Source: Durusdinium trenchii
Lineage: Eukaryota; Sar; Dinophyceae; Suessiales; Symbiodiniaceae
Reading direction: 5' to 3'
Assembly (NCBI GenBank): GCA_963970005.1
Contig: CAXAMN010008557.1
Location: 1,102,622-1,166,621, forward strand
Length of the DNA stretch: 64,000 nucleotides
The position numbers were made by a program, and so were the translations under genes. Below, piece by piece: positions 43,587 to 54,696 of this stretch (the stretch's first letter is position 1; the number at the start of each line of letters is the position of its first letter). Under the pieces are notes generated by a model, which was not told where the DNA came from, ran no database searches, and worked only from the letters and a program-made list of their open reading frames with translations.

Positions 43587-43926
43587 TGTTCAAAGGATGA
43601 TGATGGCCGCTCCCAAAATACTCATTCTGGTGATGCAGAGGGCGCTGAAAAAAGGACGGATCAGGCCAGTGCCAGCGAGTGTCTTCAATTATGAGATCTT
43701 GTGGCTGTTGGTTCACCCTAGCATCAATCCATGCAGGGTGAATCCGTCAACGGTGAAGGCCAGCTGATGCAAAGTCCTGTTGATAAATTCAAGGTCATTT
43801 TCAAAGTCGCTTTGATTTGGTTTCTTGATGAGGACAAGAAGTAGAGGCGGTTCCAGAAGAAGAGGAAGAACCCGTTGAAGACTCTGTGCCCAGAGCCCCA
43901 GACCTAGGGCAAGGCAGCAAGATGCA
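43587..43926 (+). CDS. Acidic disordered exons
   Basis: Three blocks: 43587-43680 (SKDDDGRSQNTHSGDAEGAE, KRTDQASASE), 43747-43793 (NGEGQLMQSPVDKFK, then GT) and 43839-43926 (EVEAVPEEEEEPVEDSVPRA, PDLGQGSKMH). Strongly acidic with Ser/Pro, typical of a disordered linker in a large protein. Confidence 0.45.
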
Positions 43927-44515
43927 CAAGTGCAGCATTGCTTAGGCCGTGGGTGCCACCGTGGCCTGATAAGAATCCAGCTCCGCTGATGATGTCGAAA
44001 TCCTAATTGATCTCACCAGATCTCATCAATTCCTTTTTTCTTGCCTTTGCAGTGGCGAGGAAAAGCTCCATTCAGGAATTTCAAGCTCAGCGCGGGTCCT
44101 ACCACGGAGTGTTTCTGAAAGTTTCACTTGCATAGATAAGGCCACAATTGGCCACAATGTGTCCAGAGAAGTAGTTTGTCAGTGACTGTTCAGACCGTCG
44201 CTTTGGACTAGAACTTGGCAAGGCTTCAAGGGGGGAGCTGGGTGAGCTTCGAGGAGATCGAAACCTCCGCATCGCACCTTTGTAGTGCTTTGGCTGGGAC
44301 TGTTGGGGATTAGGGATAACAGCAACATGTGGAGCGGAATGAACAAGCTTTGAATGACCTTCAGGCTACATTCCTCCCGGAGATCACGTGTTGTCTGCAA
44401 CTCTAGATACATGCTGGGGTGGAGAGCATACAGAGGCACTCGGAAAAGCGACCTGTGTCCGATGTCTGCCTGCTTTTATCATGCTTTATCATGCTTTATC
44501 CCTTGGCTGTTCCAG

Positions 44516-44645
44516 GCCTACATTCCTCCGAAGACCAAGTTGCTTCGGATCCGCTTGGCACTTTCAGAGATGGATCAGAGTCCACCAAGGCCAAGAGAGC
44601 AGGGATACTTTGAGAAGCGCACAGCGTCAGACGAGCAAAACAAAG
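44516..44645 (+). CDS. Exon ending at a hairpin splice donor
   Basis: Begins after TTCCAG and reads AYIPPKTKLLRIRLALSEMD, then QSPPRPREQGYFEKRTASDE and QNK. Ends at CAAAG before GTAAGG. The beta-strand-like start KTKLLRIRLALS suggests a folded domain; not recognised. Confidence 0.55.
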
Positions 44646-44690
44646 GTAAGGGCCTCTTTAATAGGCGCCCTTATTAAAGCGGCCCTTACC
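44645..44690 (+). other. Near-perfect hairpin at a 5' splice site
   Basis: GGTAAGGGCC pairs with GGCCCTTACC, and inside it CTTTAATA pairs with TATTAAAG, leaving a GGCGCCC loop. The donor GT lies in the outer stem. Confidence 0.8.
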
Positions 44691-44720
44691 ATTACCTTTT
44701 TGTTTCTTTTCTTTTAATCA

Positions 44721-44750
44721 GTTCGTAGCAGTTCGTAGCAGTTCGTAGCA
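44721..44750 (+). repeat. GTTCGTAGCA x3 tandem repeat
   Basis: Three exact 10-mers, in the same presumed intron as the hairpin. Confidence 0.95.
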
Positions 44751-44960
44751 GCCAGTGACTGGTGGTAGTGACGTCTAAGACTTCGGACACCTAAAAGCGT
44801 TTCTTGCAGCCAGCGAGTAGCGAGGATCTCCAGAGAATCCACCGATGCCAAGCCAAGTCCAGGACCTCCACTGTCGCGACCTCACAGCGGCCTCGACAGT
44901 GTCGAGTGGCCTTAGGGTGTTTTCCCTTTCGAGCTGTTGCAAAGCGAATCTGAATTGCAG

Positions 44961-45048
44961 GTTCCAAACGGTCTTCTTCTACGAGCCTTTGAGACAGAAC
45001 TATAGATTGGATGAGGCAGAGCTGACTTCACAGCTCTCTGAGAATTGA
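44961..45048 (+). CDS. Exon (FQTVFFYEPLRQNYRLDEAE)
   Basis: After TTGCAG the frame reads FQTVFFYEPLRQNYRLDEAE, then LTSQLSEN and a stop, so a donor lies near the end. Folded-domain composition; unrecognised. Confidence 0.5.
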
Positions 45049-45213
45049 CATTTGATAGATGCCTTTGTGTGTGTGCATCACTTAATCAGCATCCTCCAGA
45101 GTTTCTGGGCTTGGAGCATTCCAGACTTTGCATGGTCTCCATGCATGTAGTTGCACTTGACTTGTGCGGTCCAGTCTCCTCCACCTCCAACTCCCTGCAG
45201 CTGTGTTTTACAG

Positions 45214-45288
45214 GCAGAGCCGGTCTTTGAGTTGGTTTGGTCTAACCTCCAGTTCTCTTTGCTGCCAATGCCTGAAGGCTATCAACGG
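45214..45288 (+). CDS. Exon (AEPVFELVWSNLQFSLLPMP)
   Basis: Bounded by TTTTACAG and a GT donor: 25 codons, AEPVFELVWSNLQFSLLPMP then EGYQR. Clear exon; family unknown. Confidence 0.6.
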
Positions 45289-45418
45289 GTGGCGTCCACC
45301 CAGCCGTTCGCGCAGTGCGCAGGCAGGGCTCATTTGTAGCAAAACACAGACATCAGGCCAAGACAAAATATGTTGCCACATATTTGCACATGATTTGCAT
45401 GAATGCTCACGGGCACAG

Positions 45419-45498
45419 TTGGAGCCGCCTGGGTACATCAACTTGACAGACGGGTCCTTAGTTGAACCGTTTGAGCATCTAACGGAGGAACGATTCAG
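45419..45498 (+). CDS. Exon (LEPPGYINLTDGSLVEPFEH)
   Basis: After GCACAG the frame reads LEPPGYINLTDGSLVEPFEH, then LTEERF. Protein-like, in line with its neighbours. Confidence 0.5.
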
Positions 45499-45896
45499 TT
45501 CTAGGATGTGCTTGCACAGTGTTGCTTGAACGAGGTGGGCGAGGGAACACCCCCCTCTGGCTCTGTTTTCCAGTCCATGTTGCTGCCCCCAGGCGAATAA
45601 GGGAATTCTTTGAAAACCAATTCCCAGAACAGTGTCAATCACGATTGCCGCTCTGTTGTACCGAAAACAACAATACCAATTCTGGCTACCATGTTGGCTG
45701 TGGTGTTCCAACTTATCTACAATCAAGCTTTGTTAAACACTTCAATGAACATCACTCTTCATGACCAGGGCCGATTCTAGACATTCTGATAATTCTTCGC
45801 TCTTCGACTGCTGTGCGAGAAGATGCCAATTCTACATTATGACAGGCGAGCATTGGTATTTGGTCCATGATGATGCTGCTGAACGAGCTGGCTCAG

Positions 45897-46080
45897 TGCT
45901 GTCAATAAATGTGAGCTTCTTAGAGAGTCTTATGAAGCTATCCGAGCTTTCAATGTCCAGAATCTGCGTATCCTCTCTGAGGTCGAAAGTTTGCTACTGA
46001 ATTCATCCAAGCCAGAGTCTTTGCTGGTTGTACGTGCCTTCCTTTACATTGTCCCAAAAGAAGACTTTTCAAATCCTTAG
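45897..46080 (+). CDS. Exon with helical segment (LLRESYEAIRAFNVQNLRIL)
   Basis: Reads CELLRESYEAIRAFNVQNLR, then ILSEVESLLLNSSKPESLLV and VRAFLYIVPKEDFSN before a stop. It has leucine heptad-like spacing. The 3' border is uncertain. Confidence 0.45.
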
Positions 46081-46129
46081 TATGAGAATTAGTTTATGAG
46101 TCTTTTTCAATCTTTTTGCAATGGGTTTG

Positions 46130-47240
46130 ACTTCTTGCAGCCTACAAGGTCAGCAGTAGAGTTCTTGGAGCCCGAGAAGGCATTAGCCAAGTATCGGACT
46201 TCAATGCTGTCTGTTGGCTCCTTGGAAACTGTCTGTACATCGAACAAAGACACTTCACATTGTGCGTGCCAAAGTGATTCGCAAATTGCATTGCCGCACT
46301 GCCACCAGGGCTTTTAGTCTCAAACTGCCACACCCCAGGTGGGCCCCATACAAAATCCGGTGCACACCGGTTACAACGCCAGAAGCTGACCAATCTAGAA
46401 GTGCTGTGTGGATTTGGAGGTTGCCTGTTCCTCGAGAACTCGTCATGTTTGAGCTATTTCAAATGTGACATTCTGGGTATGTTTGGCGGAGGTCTGGGCC
46501 AAAGCTGAAATCCAAGTGGCGGAGGTGACATGAGAAGTGTGACTAGAAGACACGACGATGGGAGTTCTCAATGCTCTCCTTCGTCAGGAAGGCTTGCAGT
46601 CTTTGCAGCTACTCTGCCATGTCACAGATATAGCTCTGTGGCCTTACATTCAGTTGTCTGGACACCGAGAATCTTCTCGCACTTTGCGCACAAAGTTCCA
46701 GTCCATCTGCCCCAAGGTCCTGTTTGAGGGTGTCTCAGCTGGAATTGACCTCAGCTTCCAAGGGAATGAGAGGGATTTCTGGCGACGTGCTTGTCACTAC
46801 TGCAGTTTGCTGTCAGGACTTGTCAGATGAGGAAGAAGTGCGGTGCGCCAACTGGTTTCAATCCCAGATGCACCTAGAACCCAGTCCCTTTCGTGAGGGC
46901 GTCAGACTTGCCGGTTTTTGCACATTCCTTTTCACAGGTCCATATCGACATTGATGAAGTCTCCACTGCTACGCATCATGTTCCGGGCTGAACAAGCAGA
47001 GCCACGTTTCCTCCAGAGTGGAACTCGGTTGCACCCTCAACCAGTTGCCATGGGTGGCCGAACAGGTCATTGCCACTGGCGGACAAGGCATTGCGTTCTG
47101 CACCTGTTCGTACTTGTTAAACATGAAAGATCTTGCTACGGCTGGAGGCCAATGGAGCAGCAAAGTGCAAAGCTGAGCCAAATGGTATGCATAGCACTTG
47201 CTTCAGAAACAACTTTCTTGCAGGTATGTGCTGATGCTTG
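46130..47240 (+). other. Unresolved exon-like patches
   Basis: Protein-like pieces in different plus frames: AVEFLEPEKALAKYRT at 46150, LSGHRESSRTLRTKFQSICP at 46654, and VAEQVIATGGQGIAFCTCSY at ~47060. Acceptor-like CAG sites precede two of them. Frames and borders could not be settled. Confidence 0.3.
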
Positions 47241-47754
47241 AAGCAAATCTTCCCCCAGAGGCTGGAATCGGTAGCAGCTCGAACCTGTTTCCTCCCGTAA
47301 CTCATTCCCAGTGCCTCTGCTGCTGCTGCTGCTGGTGGCCTAAAAATGGTCAAAAACAACTCAAAAAGAACGGTTGGCCCCGTGGTTGGGAAATGGAGAA
47401 GCCACCCAAAACAGGATGCAGGGATGCCCTTAAGACAAAGGCACAGGGGGAGCAAAACCAGAAAGAAACAAGAGGCGGTGTGTGAGGACACCAGAAAAGG
47501 GTGTCTCTAGGGGGCCAAATACTCCATTCCGGTCCGCGAAAATGTCGGCCAACATCATTTTGATTCGATATCATCCGATATTGGTTTACATGGAAAGGAA
47601 CGTGTAACTGCAACAAGAATATATGACAATCATCGCACGTGTTTCCTTGCATCGGCTCCCATGTCACCGTGCTAAAGAGACAAGACAAAGACTGAAGAGC
47701 CCTGGTGAGTGACAGCAGAGGCATTACATCAAGAGACCCGGTGGACAATAGCGT

Positions 47755-47830
47755 CCTTGCTACTAGTAGCTTCTTGCTCCTAGCAGCGATGGCCTCCAAC
47801 CTATTTGCGATGGCCTCCACCTAAAAGCAT
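47755..47830 (+). repeat. CTAGTAG and GCGATGGCCTCCAACCT dispersed motifs
   Basis: One CTTGCTACTAGTAGCTTCTT unit is followed by two copies of GCGATGGCCTCCA(A)CCT. The GTTGGAGGCCATCGCTA motif recurs at 48703-48722, 49362-49427 and 52688-52770. Confidence 0.75.
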
Positions 47831-48017
47831 CCTTGCTATTAGTATTGCCAAAATAGATTGTTTGTGCCAAATGGATGCAACTTTCACTGGGTTTTTGCGG
47901 TCTTGAGTATTGAGCTTCTTCCGTGAACAACAGTCTTGCTTCTTCAGAGGTGCTTCCAAAGTCTACGGGCGAACTCTCGATTCAGTGATTTCCTCAGTCC
48001 TACTCCAGAGTTGATAA

Positions 48018-48170
48018 ATTCGATCCAAAACCAATCTGGAAAGAGAGACCAGTATTGATCTGCAAACTCGCGCGGAGAGGTTGTTTGTCCCTCCTGTCAG
48101 CACTCCCCTGGAGATTGATTTCGATCTAGGCGGTGGACCTTTTTGGAAGTGGTGTCGAGTGGTCGAGTGA
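48018..48170 (+). CDS. Candidate exon; two overlapping open frames
   Basis: One frame reads TSIDLQTRAERLFVPPVSTP, then LEIDFDLGGGPFWKWCRVVE. Another reads YSRVDKFDPKPIWKERPVLI, then CKLAR. Both look coding and only one can be real at each base, so an intron border may lie inside. Confidence 0.35.
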   Translation: MRSKTNLERETSIDLQTRAERLFVPPVSTPLEIDFDLGGGPFWKWCRVVE

Positions 48171-48777
48171 CAAAGCAGTTTCTGGAAGCTGGAATTTCAG
48201 AATAGAGCTCAATTGAATAGGAGATCTGATGCAGGTGATAAGGAGACAGAGGACACAACACAGGAAGAGGCCATTTTCACAATGATTTGCGCTGGTGGGC
48301 TGTGTGTCAAAACAGCTTAGTCCTTTTCTCTTATATGATTTGTTCTCCTGATTCTAAGGCGCCTCTTCAGCTGCAGATGCTCACCGTTGACCATGTGCTG
48401 CGATGGCAAGGTGAATGTGCTGAGAATGCGTGAGGCTCAGAAAGGTGTGGAACTGACACTTCCAAAAAGGTTCCAAAGTGTTGTGTTCGGTGACAGTAAC
48501 GTTGCCTTTGCAGTAGGCCGTTGAATCCAGCCATTTTGCTGTCGCAAAGGACAAAGGGTTGGTGCTTTGTGAGCGGATCACAGTACCTCCTGAAACAGGC
48601 ACCTTGCTTAGACAAAGCCAAGTCTCGATGACAAGGCTGTAGCATTAGCCTGCACAGAGCGGTGTAGAGCTGTGTAGTGTAATCGCTATTCTTCGGTTGG
48701 AGGCCATCGCTAGTAGGTTGGAGGTTGGACGGCAGAGCGGCCTTTAAAAAAGTGCAAGTTTCCACCCATTAGAGCAG

Positions 48778-48958
48778 AGTGGTGGATCCAGGTGATGTCA
48801 CGAGCACCCTGCGGGTGACAGTCGAAGGTTTGCCGCAGGCAGCTTGGGCCCTCCTTGGCCACACAGTCTTACATGCATCATTGAAGCCTTTGCATTTTCA
48901 GGCTTTCCTCCGAGCAACCCTGGTTGCACAAATGCCTCCTACCGACGAAATGTTTTAG
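48778..48958 (+). CDS. Exon (VVDPGDVTSTLRVTVEGLPQ)
   Basis: After GAGCAG the frame reads VVDPGDVTSTLRVTVEGLPQ, then AAWALLGHTVLHASLKPLHF. The alternating pattern suggests a beta-sandwich-like segment. It has no ATG, so it is internal. Confidence 0.45.
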
Positions 48959-49361
48959 CCCAAGCTCAATGTGGAATAGCAAGCATGCACGCTGAGCTCC
49001 CAAGTTGCTGACAAGGAGACCTCCACCTCCAGAAGGAGCAGCCTTGGAACCACTAGTACGAGGAGCACCAATAAATCCTCGTGACTACAGTGGACGAAGG
49101 ACTGCAACGCTGCAATGTGGAGCGCGCGTCATATGCCCAAAGATCACTGTTATATAATGTATATATGTATATATATATACACTATTTTATGGGCTTCTTT
49201 CTATGCATGTCGCCAACCTACAAAACTTTGCCACCGTCGACGTGTAGCTTTTTCCTCACATAGTTGGAAGCTATAGGCTATGGGTTCTTACATCTCAACT
49301 TTCCACGTGGAACCTTGGACCTTGGAATCCTGAAGCGGAATCCACTCTGGAACGAGGTAGT

Positions 49362-49427
49362 GATGGCCTCCAACCTAGAAGCGTGCATCTATTGGCGATG
49401 GCCTCCAATCTAATAGCGACCTGGAAC
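49362..49427 (+). repeat. GATGGCCTCCAACCTA motif pair
   Basis: GTGATGGCCTCCAACCTAGA and GCGATGGCCTCCAATCTAAT are about 35 nt apart, the same family as at 47790, 48703 and 52688. Confidence 0.75.
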
Positions 49428-50014
49428 TGGAACCAGAACCTGCGTGCAACTTTTCACCTGGACCCTGAAATCTTCTCCCGTAGCCCCCTCCAATGGACAC
49501 AGGAACCTGGGCACCAAGTTTTGAGGACAGTTCTCCTCACTCTCTGGAACCCTTGAGCCTTGAGCCAACCGTTGTTCACGAATGGAACAAACACCTACCT
49601 TTTTACAAAAGGTGGCACTGTTGCTTACTATCAGATGACGTTCTTCTATGTCAGGAACTGGCTTTCGCAGTGCAAGAAAGTTGCAGAAACAAGTGGGCTG
49701 GAGGCAAGGATGTGTTTTCATTATGCGCTCACACAGGATCCCGCAATCTCTTTAGCCGTATCATTGCCAGATCATCTCATTTCCACATGTTCTTCTTGCT
49801 GAAGCAGCGCGAGAAGCTGATTACCCTGCTTCCCACATTACTGTCACTTGTGTCGCACAGAGGAGTCTCAGCAAGTCCTAGCAAGTCCTCTACTGAGGAC
49901 TTACCTTCTCTATGTCCACTTGGATGAATTCAGAGGGCCCGCTGGTCTTGACGGCGGGCACCGGACATCTATAGTCTTTTTAAAGTTTTGAGTTTTGACA
50001 ATCTGTTCACTTGG

Positions 50015-50402
50015 CAGTGAAGATGTCCTTCGAAGGCGGAACGTGGCTGTTGGAGAGCTTTGGTTCCGGTGCGTTGGAGGTCCGCTCAACATGCTTTGAA
50101 GGGCTTTGACTTTTCCAAGCCTTTACTTCCACCATGATTCTACCACACGGACTCTGCAGGTTGGGTCTGATGCGATGGAGCAAGACCTCGAGGAGCATCC
50201 ATACGGAGCACTTTGCCACTTACCATCTTCAGGTATGCAAGTAGCTCCCCCCAAAAAGACTTCAATATGTCTGCCATACACGAACAATTTCTCCTCGATC
50301 TATCTCGCAGGAGCTGGTTCGGAGATCATGGGCGGAGACTCCTCAGGAGACCTGCAGAGCTTGGAGAACAGTGGCATTTGGGCCTTGTTTTATGTGTTGA
50401 AG
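50015..50402 (+). CDS. Three well-bounded exons of an unknown domain
   Basis: 50015-~50099 reads MSFEGGTWLLESFGSGALEV, then RSTCFEG. 50160-50232 (CTGCAG ... GTATGC) reads VGSDAMEQDLEEHPYGALCH, then LPSS. 50311-50402 (CTCGCAG ... GTGAGC) reads GSEIMGGDSSGDLQSLENSG, then IWALFYVLK. The last two join in phase (TCA G / GA). The best canonical GT-AG exons in the window; no family recognised. Confidence 0.6.
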
Positions 50403-50491
50403 GTGAGCTTCTTGTTGCTAGTAGCTTCTGGAGCGATGCACCTTGCTTGGAGTAGCTTCTGTTGATACAAATATGATCCCTCAATCTGCAG

Positions 50492-50540
50492 GAAGGCTTT
50501 TCTTGCCTTGACGAATGGGAGCAAGATATTTCTAGAACAA
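50492..50540 (+). CDS. Exon (EGFSCLDEWEQDISRTI)
   Basis: Follows a TCTGCAG acceptor. Continues the 50311-50402 series after an intron with a CTAGTAG motif. 3' border not resolved. Confidence 0.45.
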
Positions 50541-50744
50541 TCACCTTCAGAGCTAATCATGACAAAAGAAAGCTGATACAATTATTGTTTATATTTTGCT
50601 TTCCAAGGTTGTTTGGCTCCCATGCATCAACTCAGTCATAGCTACACATCAACAATTACTTTGGAGAGCCCAAGCTAGACATAGCTAGACAACTCAACAG
50701 TTAATTTATGTTTGTTATCTGGATGTGAATAGCTTCTTCTCCAG

Positions 50745-51160
50745 GAGGGTGATGCACCGCCACGAAGTGAGACAGCGGCTGCAGCGTCGGAGGACTCGGC
50801 TGGACGCAATTGACGCACGTCTTGGTCAAACCTCCGGCATCCCAAAAAGAAGAAGTACATTGGAGAGAAGCTGGCAAAAGAGATGCAAGAGCCGGCGGCG
50901 ACTAGAAGTCTGCGGCGCACATTGACCTGTCGAAACACAAGCGGAGCCTGCTGGGTGCATTTTCATGGATGGGGCCTATGGGGTCTTTGTAGGTGGCCCA
51001 GTTACCCTGGTCCCATAAACTCCATTGCGTGCTTGGCTGTCCAGGCTGTCTTCCGCCCAGAAACAAAGACACAGAAATCGGTCTCAAGGGCCAGATGCAC
51101 AAGGTGCACACATGGACCGAGCACACCGTTAAAACCACGAGCGGTGAACACAGCAATTTG
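50745..51160 (+). CDS. Several exon-like blocks, Ala/Ser-rich then Lys-rich
   Basis: After TTCTCCAG: EGDAPPRSETAAAASEDSAG. Then KKKKYIGEKLAKEMQEPAA near 50855, IDLSKHKRSLLGAFSWMGPM near 50920, and after TGTCCAG (51055) KDTEIGLKGQMHKVHTWTEH with TVKTTSGEHSNL. Frames change between the blocks, as introns would require. Exact borders unknown. Confidence 0.4.
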
Positions 51161-51174
51161 CTTACCACATTCTT

Positions 51175-51362
51175 ATGTTTCATTCATTTCATTCCATTCC
51201 ATTCCATTCCATTTCAATTCCATCCAATTCCATTCCAATTCCATTTCATTCCATTGCATTCCTTTTCATTCCATTTCATTTCATTCCAATTTATTCCTTT
51301 ATTCATTCATCCATTCATCCGTTCATCCCTTCATCCGTTCATCCATCCATTCATGCATTCTG
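51175..51362 (+). repeat. (ATTCC)n / (ATTC)n satellite
   Basis: A degenerate ATTCC pentamer array grading into ATTCATCC. Long Phe/His/Ser ORFs here are artefacts of the repeat. Confidence 0.9.
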
Positions 51363-52115
51363 TTTGCGATGGGACCTGCCGTTCGATTATACAGTAACAT
51401 ATTTAGATATATTATTGAAATGGATTTGCGCCTGGGACAGACGTCTTTTCTTTAGCTTTCTTCGCAACATCTAGCTTTCTTCGGCACACATAGACCCACT
51501 TCGACACATCTCCAGCGATTGAGTACCCCACCACTAGAGCAGTGCCGGTACGAACAAGTGAATTGTGAGCTGGTGACACTGTTATCTCTATCCTTAATCT
51601 GGAACATGTCCACCATGCACCGATGCGGAACCTTCAACATTGGATGCCTTGTAGCTTCTGCGGCTGGTTCAGCCGTTGAGGCGAGAAAGTTGGGTTGCAG
51701 CCCGCTCCAGAGGGCAGGATGCCGAGGTGGCTTCGGCAAATTATATATGCAAATCAAGCAAACAGTAACTTCTAGCAGGCTTTGATGGGGTGCTTGGATA
51801 TCCACAAGGTCAGAGGGTGATGCCGCACCCAATGCTGACTAATTAATGTGTACTAACCTGGGCTAGACTGCCAAGTCTAGCAGAAAGTGCGATGGGTACT
51901 AAGCCACCAAGCACTGCCAGTATTGCAAGTTCACTTGCATGCAGCCAAATGCAATGTGACATCCACAGCACCCGAGAGCACTGACAAGACTGGAGGAAGA
52001 GAGGGATGGACAGACCAGACAGACCACCGACCGAAGGAAGGAGGGAGAGGGAGGAGAGGGTGAACCCATGAGTTTGTTGAGAAAAGAAACTTTGGTCATG
52101 ATGACCCTTCCACAG

Positions 52116-52310
52116 GCTGCCGAAGAAGAAGAAAGCGAGGACTTTCGAAGGGATGTAGATGATGAGGATATGACTACAAAGAGTACTTACCTTTCTTGGA
52201 TACAGACCTTCAGCATGATATTTGTTCTCTCAGGAGAAAAAGCAGCTCGTAGCTGCGTTGGAGCGCACCAAGAAGGCAAGGTTCCTGTGGGACTTGGTCT
52301 AGGTGAATGG
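52116..52310 (+). CDS. Acidic exon plus coiled-coil-like exon
   Basis: After TTCCACAG: AAEEEESEDFRRDVDDEDMT. After TCTCAG (52234): EKKQLVAALERTKKARFLWD. The first run stays open into the second in a different frame, so the intron border is not certain. Confidence 0.45.
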
Positions 52311-52687
52311 CAAGCGCCTTGCTGAGCGAGCATGTGGCGCTTCGCGAAGGTGAAGCATCCAAATACCAGCATTGCGCAGTTCTTGTCTCTGACTCGGATA
52401 TGTTTTGCTCGATGATACTGTACTTTAAATTCAAGTGCTCAAATCTCTGCACTGCAGGAGCTGCCATGTAGATACTCCGGCTTTGCTGATCCAAGAGGCT
52501 CTCATTCTTTTTGGCAAGCTTTTTGCCAAACAAGCCTTTGCCGCAGGATCCATATACTGTGGCTCCAGATAGGCCATTGCCATAGCACAACCAAATCACC
52601 TTAGCATCGGAAGTTGACAGGCCTGAATGGAGGCCTTCGGAAGATACTGATGGCTGGAGACTCATTTTGCCAATGTGCTTTCAGTGC

Positions 52688-52772
52688 TTCGCTATTAGGT
52701 TGGAGGCCATCGCTATTAGGCGAGATGCTATTCCTATTATATAGGTTGGAGGCCATTCCTATTAGGTGTATT
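52688..52772 (+). repeat. GTTGGAGGCCATCGCTATTAG tandem motif
   Basis: Three copies of (R)GGTTGGAGGCCATYSCTATTAGG, plus a 17-bp duplicate of ATTTTGCCAATGTG(C) flanking it at 52666 and 52769. Confidence 0.8.
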
Positions 52773-52809
52773 TTGCCAATGTGCCTTGGTTTGGTGTTTT
52801 CCATCACCT

Positions 52810-53075
52810 CCACCGGTTGGCAAAGGAACTGCTGCGGATGAGATTCGTGCAGAGGATACAGAGGTGGAGAAACTGCAGAACTTTGACGACGTAACTCAAT
52901 TTGACACCAGATTTGTCAATACTTTCATGTACTTTCATCACGTGGCTTTGAATGGTCATTTGTTCACAGGTTGCAGTTGCGGTAAAGGCCATGGGAACAG
53001 AAGGTGAGCGCCAGGCTCGGGAACAGGAGATTGAAATCTCAACCACGAGGCGAGGCCAGCATGGCAGTGTAGGCT
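52810..53075 (+). CDS. Two coiled-coil-like exons
   Basis: ~52810-52890 reads GKGTAADEIRAEDTEVEKLQ, then NFDD before GTAACT. 52970-53075 (after TTCACAG) reads VAVAVKAMGTEGERQAREQE, then IEIST. High Glu/Arg/Ala content, helical. Confidence 0.5.
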
Positions 53076-53312
53076 AGGGATGAACTTACAAGGCTTTGTC
53101 CAGTTTGCCTGGCAGGTGGCAAGCTGCAAAGGAAAGTTTGGAAGTTGGCAGCTCAATACTTCCTGTCAACTCAATATTTGTGAGTGACTCAAACTCTTCC
53201 TGGGTTTCCGTCGCAAGTTGCAATTTTTCGTTACTTCCTGTATTTTGTTTCCTGACAAAGTCGTTGATTGCAGCGGTGCAGTCTCCACCATCCTCTTCCT
53301 TCTTCAATGGTC

Positions 53313-53525
53313 ATGTTTTTAGCTGTGTCTGGTGCAAAAGTCAAGGCGGCAAAAGAGCGAAACGCCAATCAGATACAGGACTGAGCGAAACGTCAACAAA
53401 AGTGAAAGGAAACAAACGAAGACTACGAGAGTTTGAAGGAAGATTTGAAGAGTGAACGATATACACTGCAGGAACTCAGACAGTGGCGTGAAGAACGCAC
53501 AGCCTTGTCAGAGTCTCAGAACTAA
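53313..53525 (+). CDS. Coiled-coil exons (DYESLKEDLKSERYTLQELR)
   Basis: 53313-53380 reads AKVKAAKERNANQIQD. About 53406-53525 reads DYESLKEDLKSERYTLQELR, then QWREERTALSESQN. A strong heptad-like charged pattern, typical of a long coiled coil. Confidence 0.5.
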
Positions 53526-54020
53526 ACATTAACAGATGAAGCCAGATACCTTGACTACCCAGGCCCGGTGGAGTTGAAGGAACTTCCTTTGCACCTGCAA
53601 GACGCGAATTGAGGGGTGCTCTTCATTCTCGTAGGACACTCAAGTGTTGTTGCAATTATATAGACTCGCCGCAGACAAATCCGCTTCGTTGAGGCATGGA
53701 GAAGTGCGCCATTTTAAAGGTTGGTGTCCTTGATGTAAAGCGTGGGAAGCTCAGTTGAGAATTTCCAAAGCATTGATCGAGCTCAGTCATTGATTGATCA
53801 TGTGAAAGCTTTGTCGTGACGAGTGCCTTCTGAAGTGAACAGTCCAAGGCACAGATCCTGAGCCTTTAAGAGCAGCTTGGCATTTTTGGGCCTCAAAGCT
53901 TGCAGAGAGAAGCTGCAAGATCTGCAAGACTGAGAAGCACATATTTGTCTAACAATGCCCGCTGTACAGACCAAGTCATGGTTGCAGGCATCATAGTCCT
54001 GTCGAAATCCAAGCCTTCAG

Positions 54021-54134
54021 GTGGCGCTATCAGACGCAGAAGCAGCAGGCTCCCGAGCCAGAGCCTCAATCGAGACAAGGACAGTGCCAGTTCAGAAAAA
54101 GTCCAGAGCGATGCTCCTTGCATCAGAACTATGA
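54021..54134 (+). CDS. Coiled-coil-like exon (VALSDAEAAGSRARASIETR)
   Basis: After CTTCAG the frame reads VALSDAEAAGSRARASIETR, then TVPVQKKSRAMLLASEL. Two other frames are also open, but this one matches neighbouring composition. Confidence 0.4.
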   Translation: MALSDAEAAGSRARASIETRTVPVQKKSRAMLLASEL

Positions 54135-54318
54135 CCTGACGTTGGTGGAGAACGCTGTACGGAAGTGGCTGCCTTTGTTGCCACTGTTGTTTCTTTGTGT
54201 GTTTGTGGTGCATGTGCATGCATGTCTTTTCTGTTTTTTCTCCCCTTCTCTTGTTCTATCCCTGCTTGTCCTTTGCGAATTCTGGTCTTTTGTTGCTCAA
54301 TGCCAACGCTGGTTTCAG

Positions 54319-54696
54319 GTTGAGAGTTTTAGATGCAGCTGTTGCCTTCAAAGAAGCCCTCACCAACATGGAGGCCAAGGCAGAGGCAGCAACAAACGCT
54401 GCAGCAACGGCCTCTTGGCAGCAGCTTCAAGGCCATGGTGGACGTTTGTTCATGCTGTGAACCATAACGTGTTCTTCTCCAGGTCCCTTAAAGTAATTGT
54501 TTTGAAAGCTTTCGGCAGCATCCAACAATTTTAAAGGTCTGTGGGGGATGGTTCAATAGCTGAGAAAGGCCATCAACGTTTGTTGCAAGTTGTGCTATGG
54601 GCCCAGGCCGCAGCTGCAGAAGAAGGCAGTGAAAGCTATGAGCAAGCCAAAGAAGCTGCTACAACAGCTGAGGGGGAAGCAGCAGGAGCCTCAATC
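54319..54696 (+). CDS. Two Ala/Glu-rich coiled-coil exons
   Basis: 54319-54431 reads LRVLDAAVAFKEALTNMEAK, then AEAATNAAATASWQQLQ, before a GC donor. 54607-54696 (after GCCCAG) reads AAAAEEGSESYEQAKEAATT, then AEGEAAGASI. The same repetitive helical style as the exons at 56207-56590. Confidence 0.5.

Noticed and set aside
49555..49575. Second spliced-leader relic (CTTGAGCCAA)
   Set aside because: Only 10 nt match, expected by chance at this length; the same holds for 11838.
51175..51474. Ser/His/Phe/Pro-rich ORFs
   Set aside because: By-product of the (ATTCC)n satellite.
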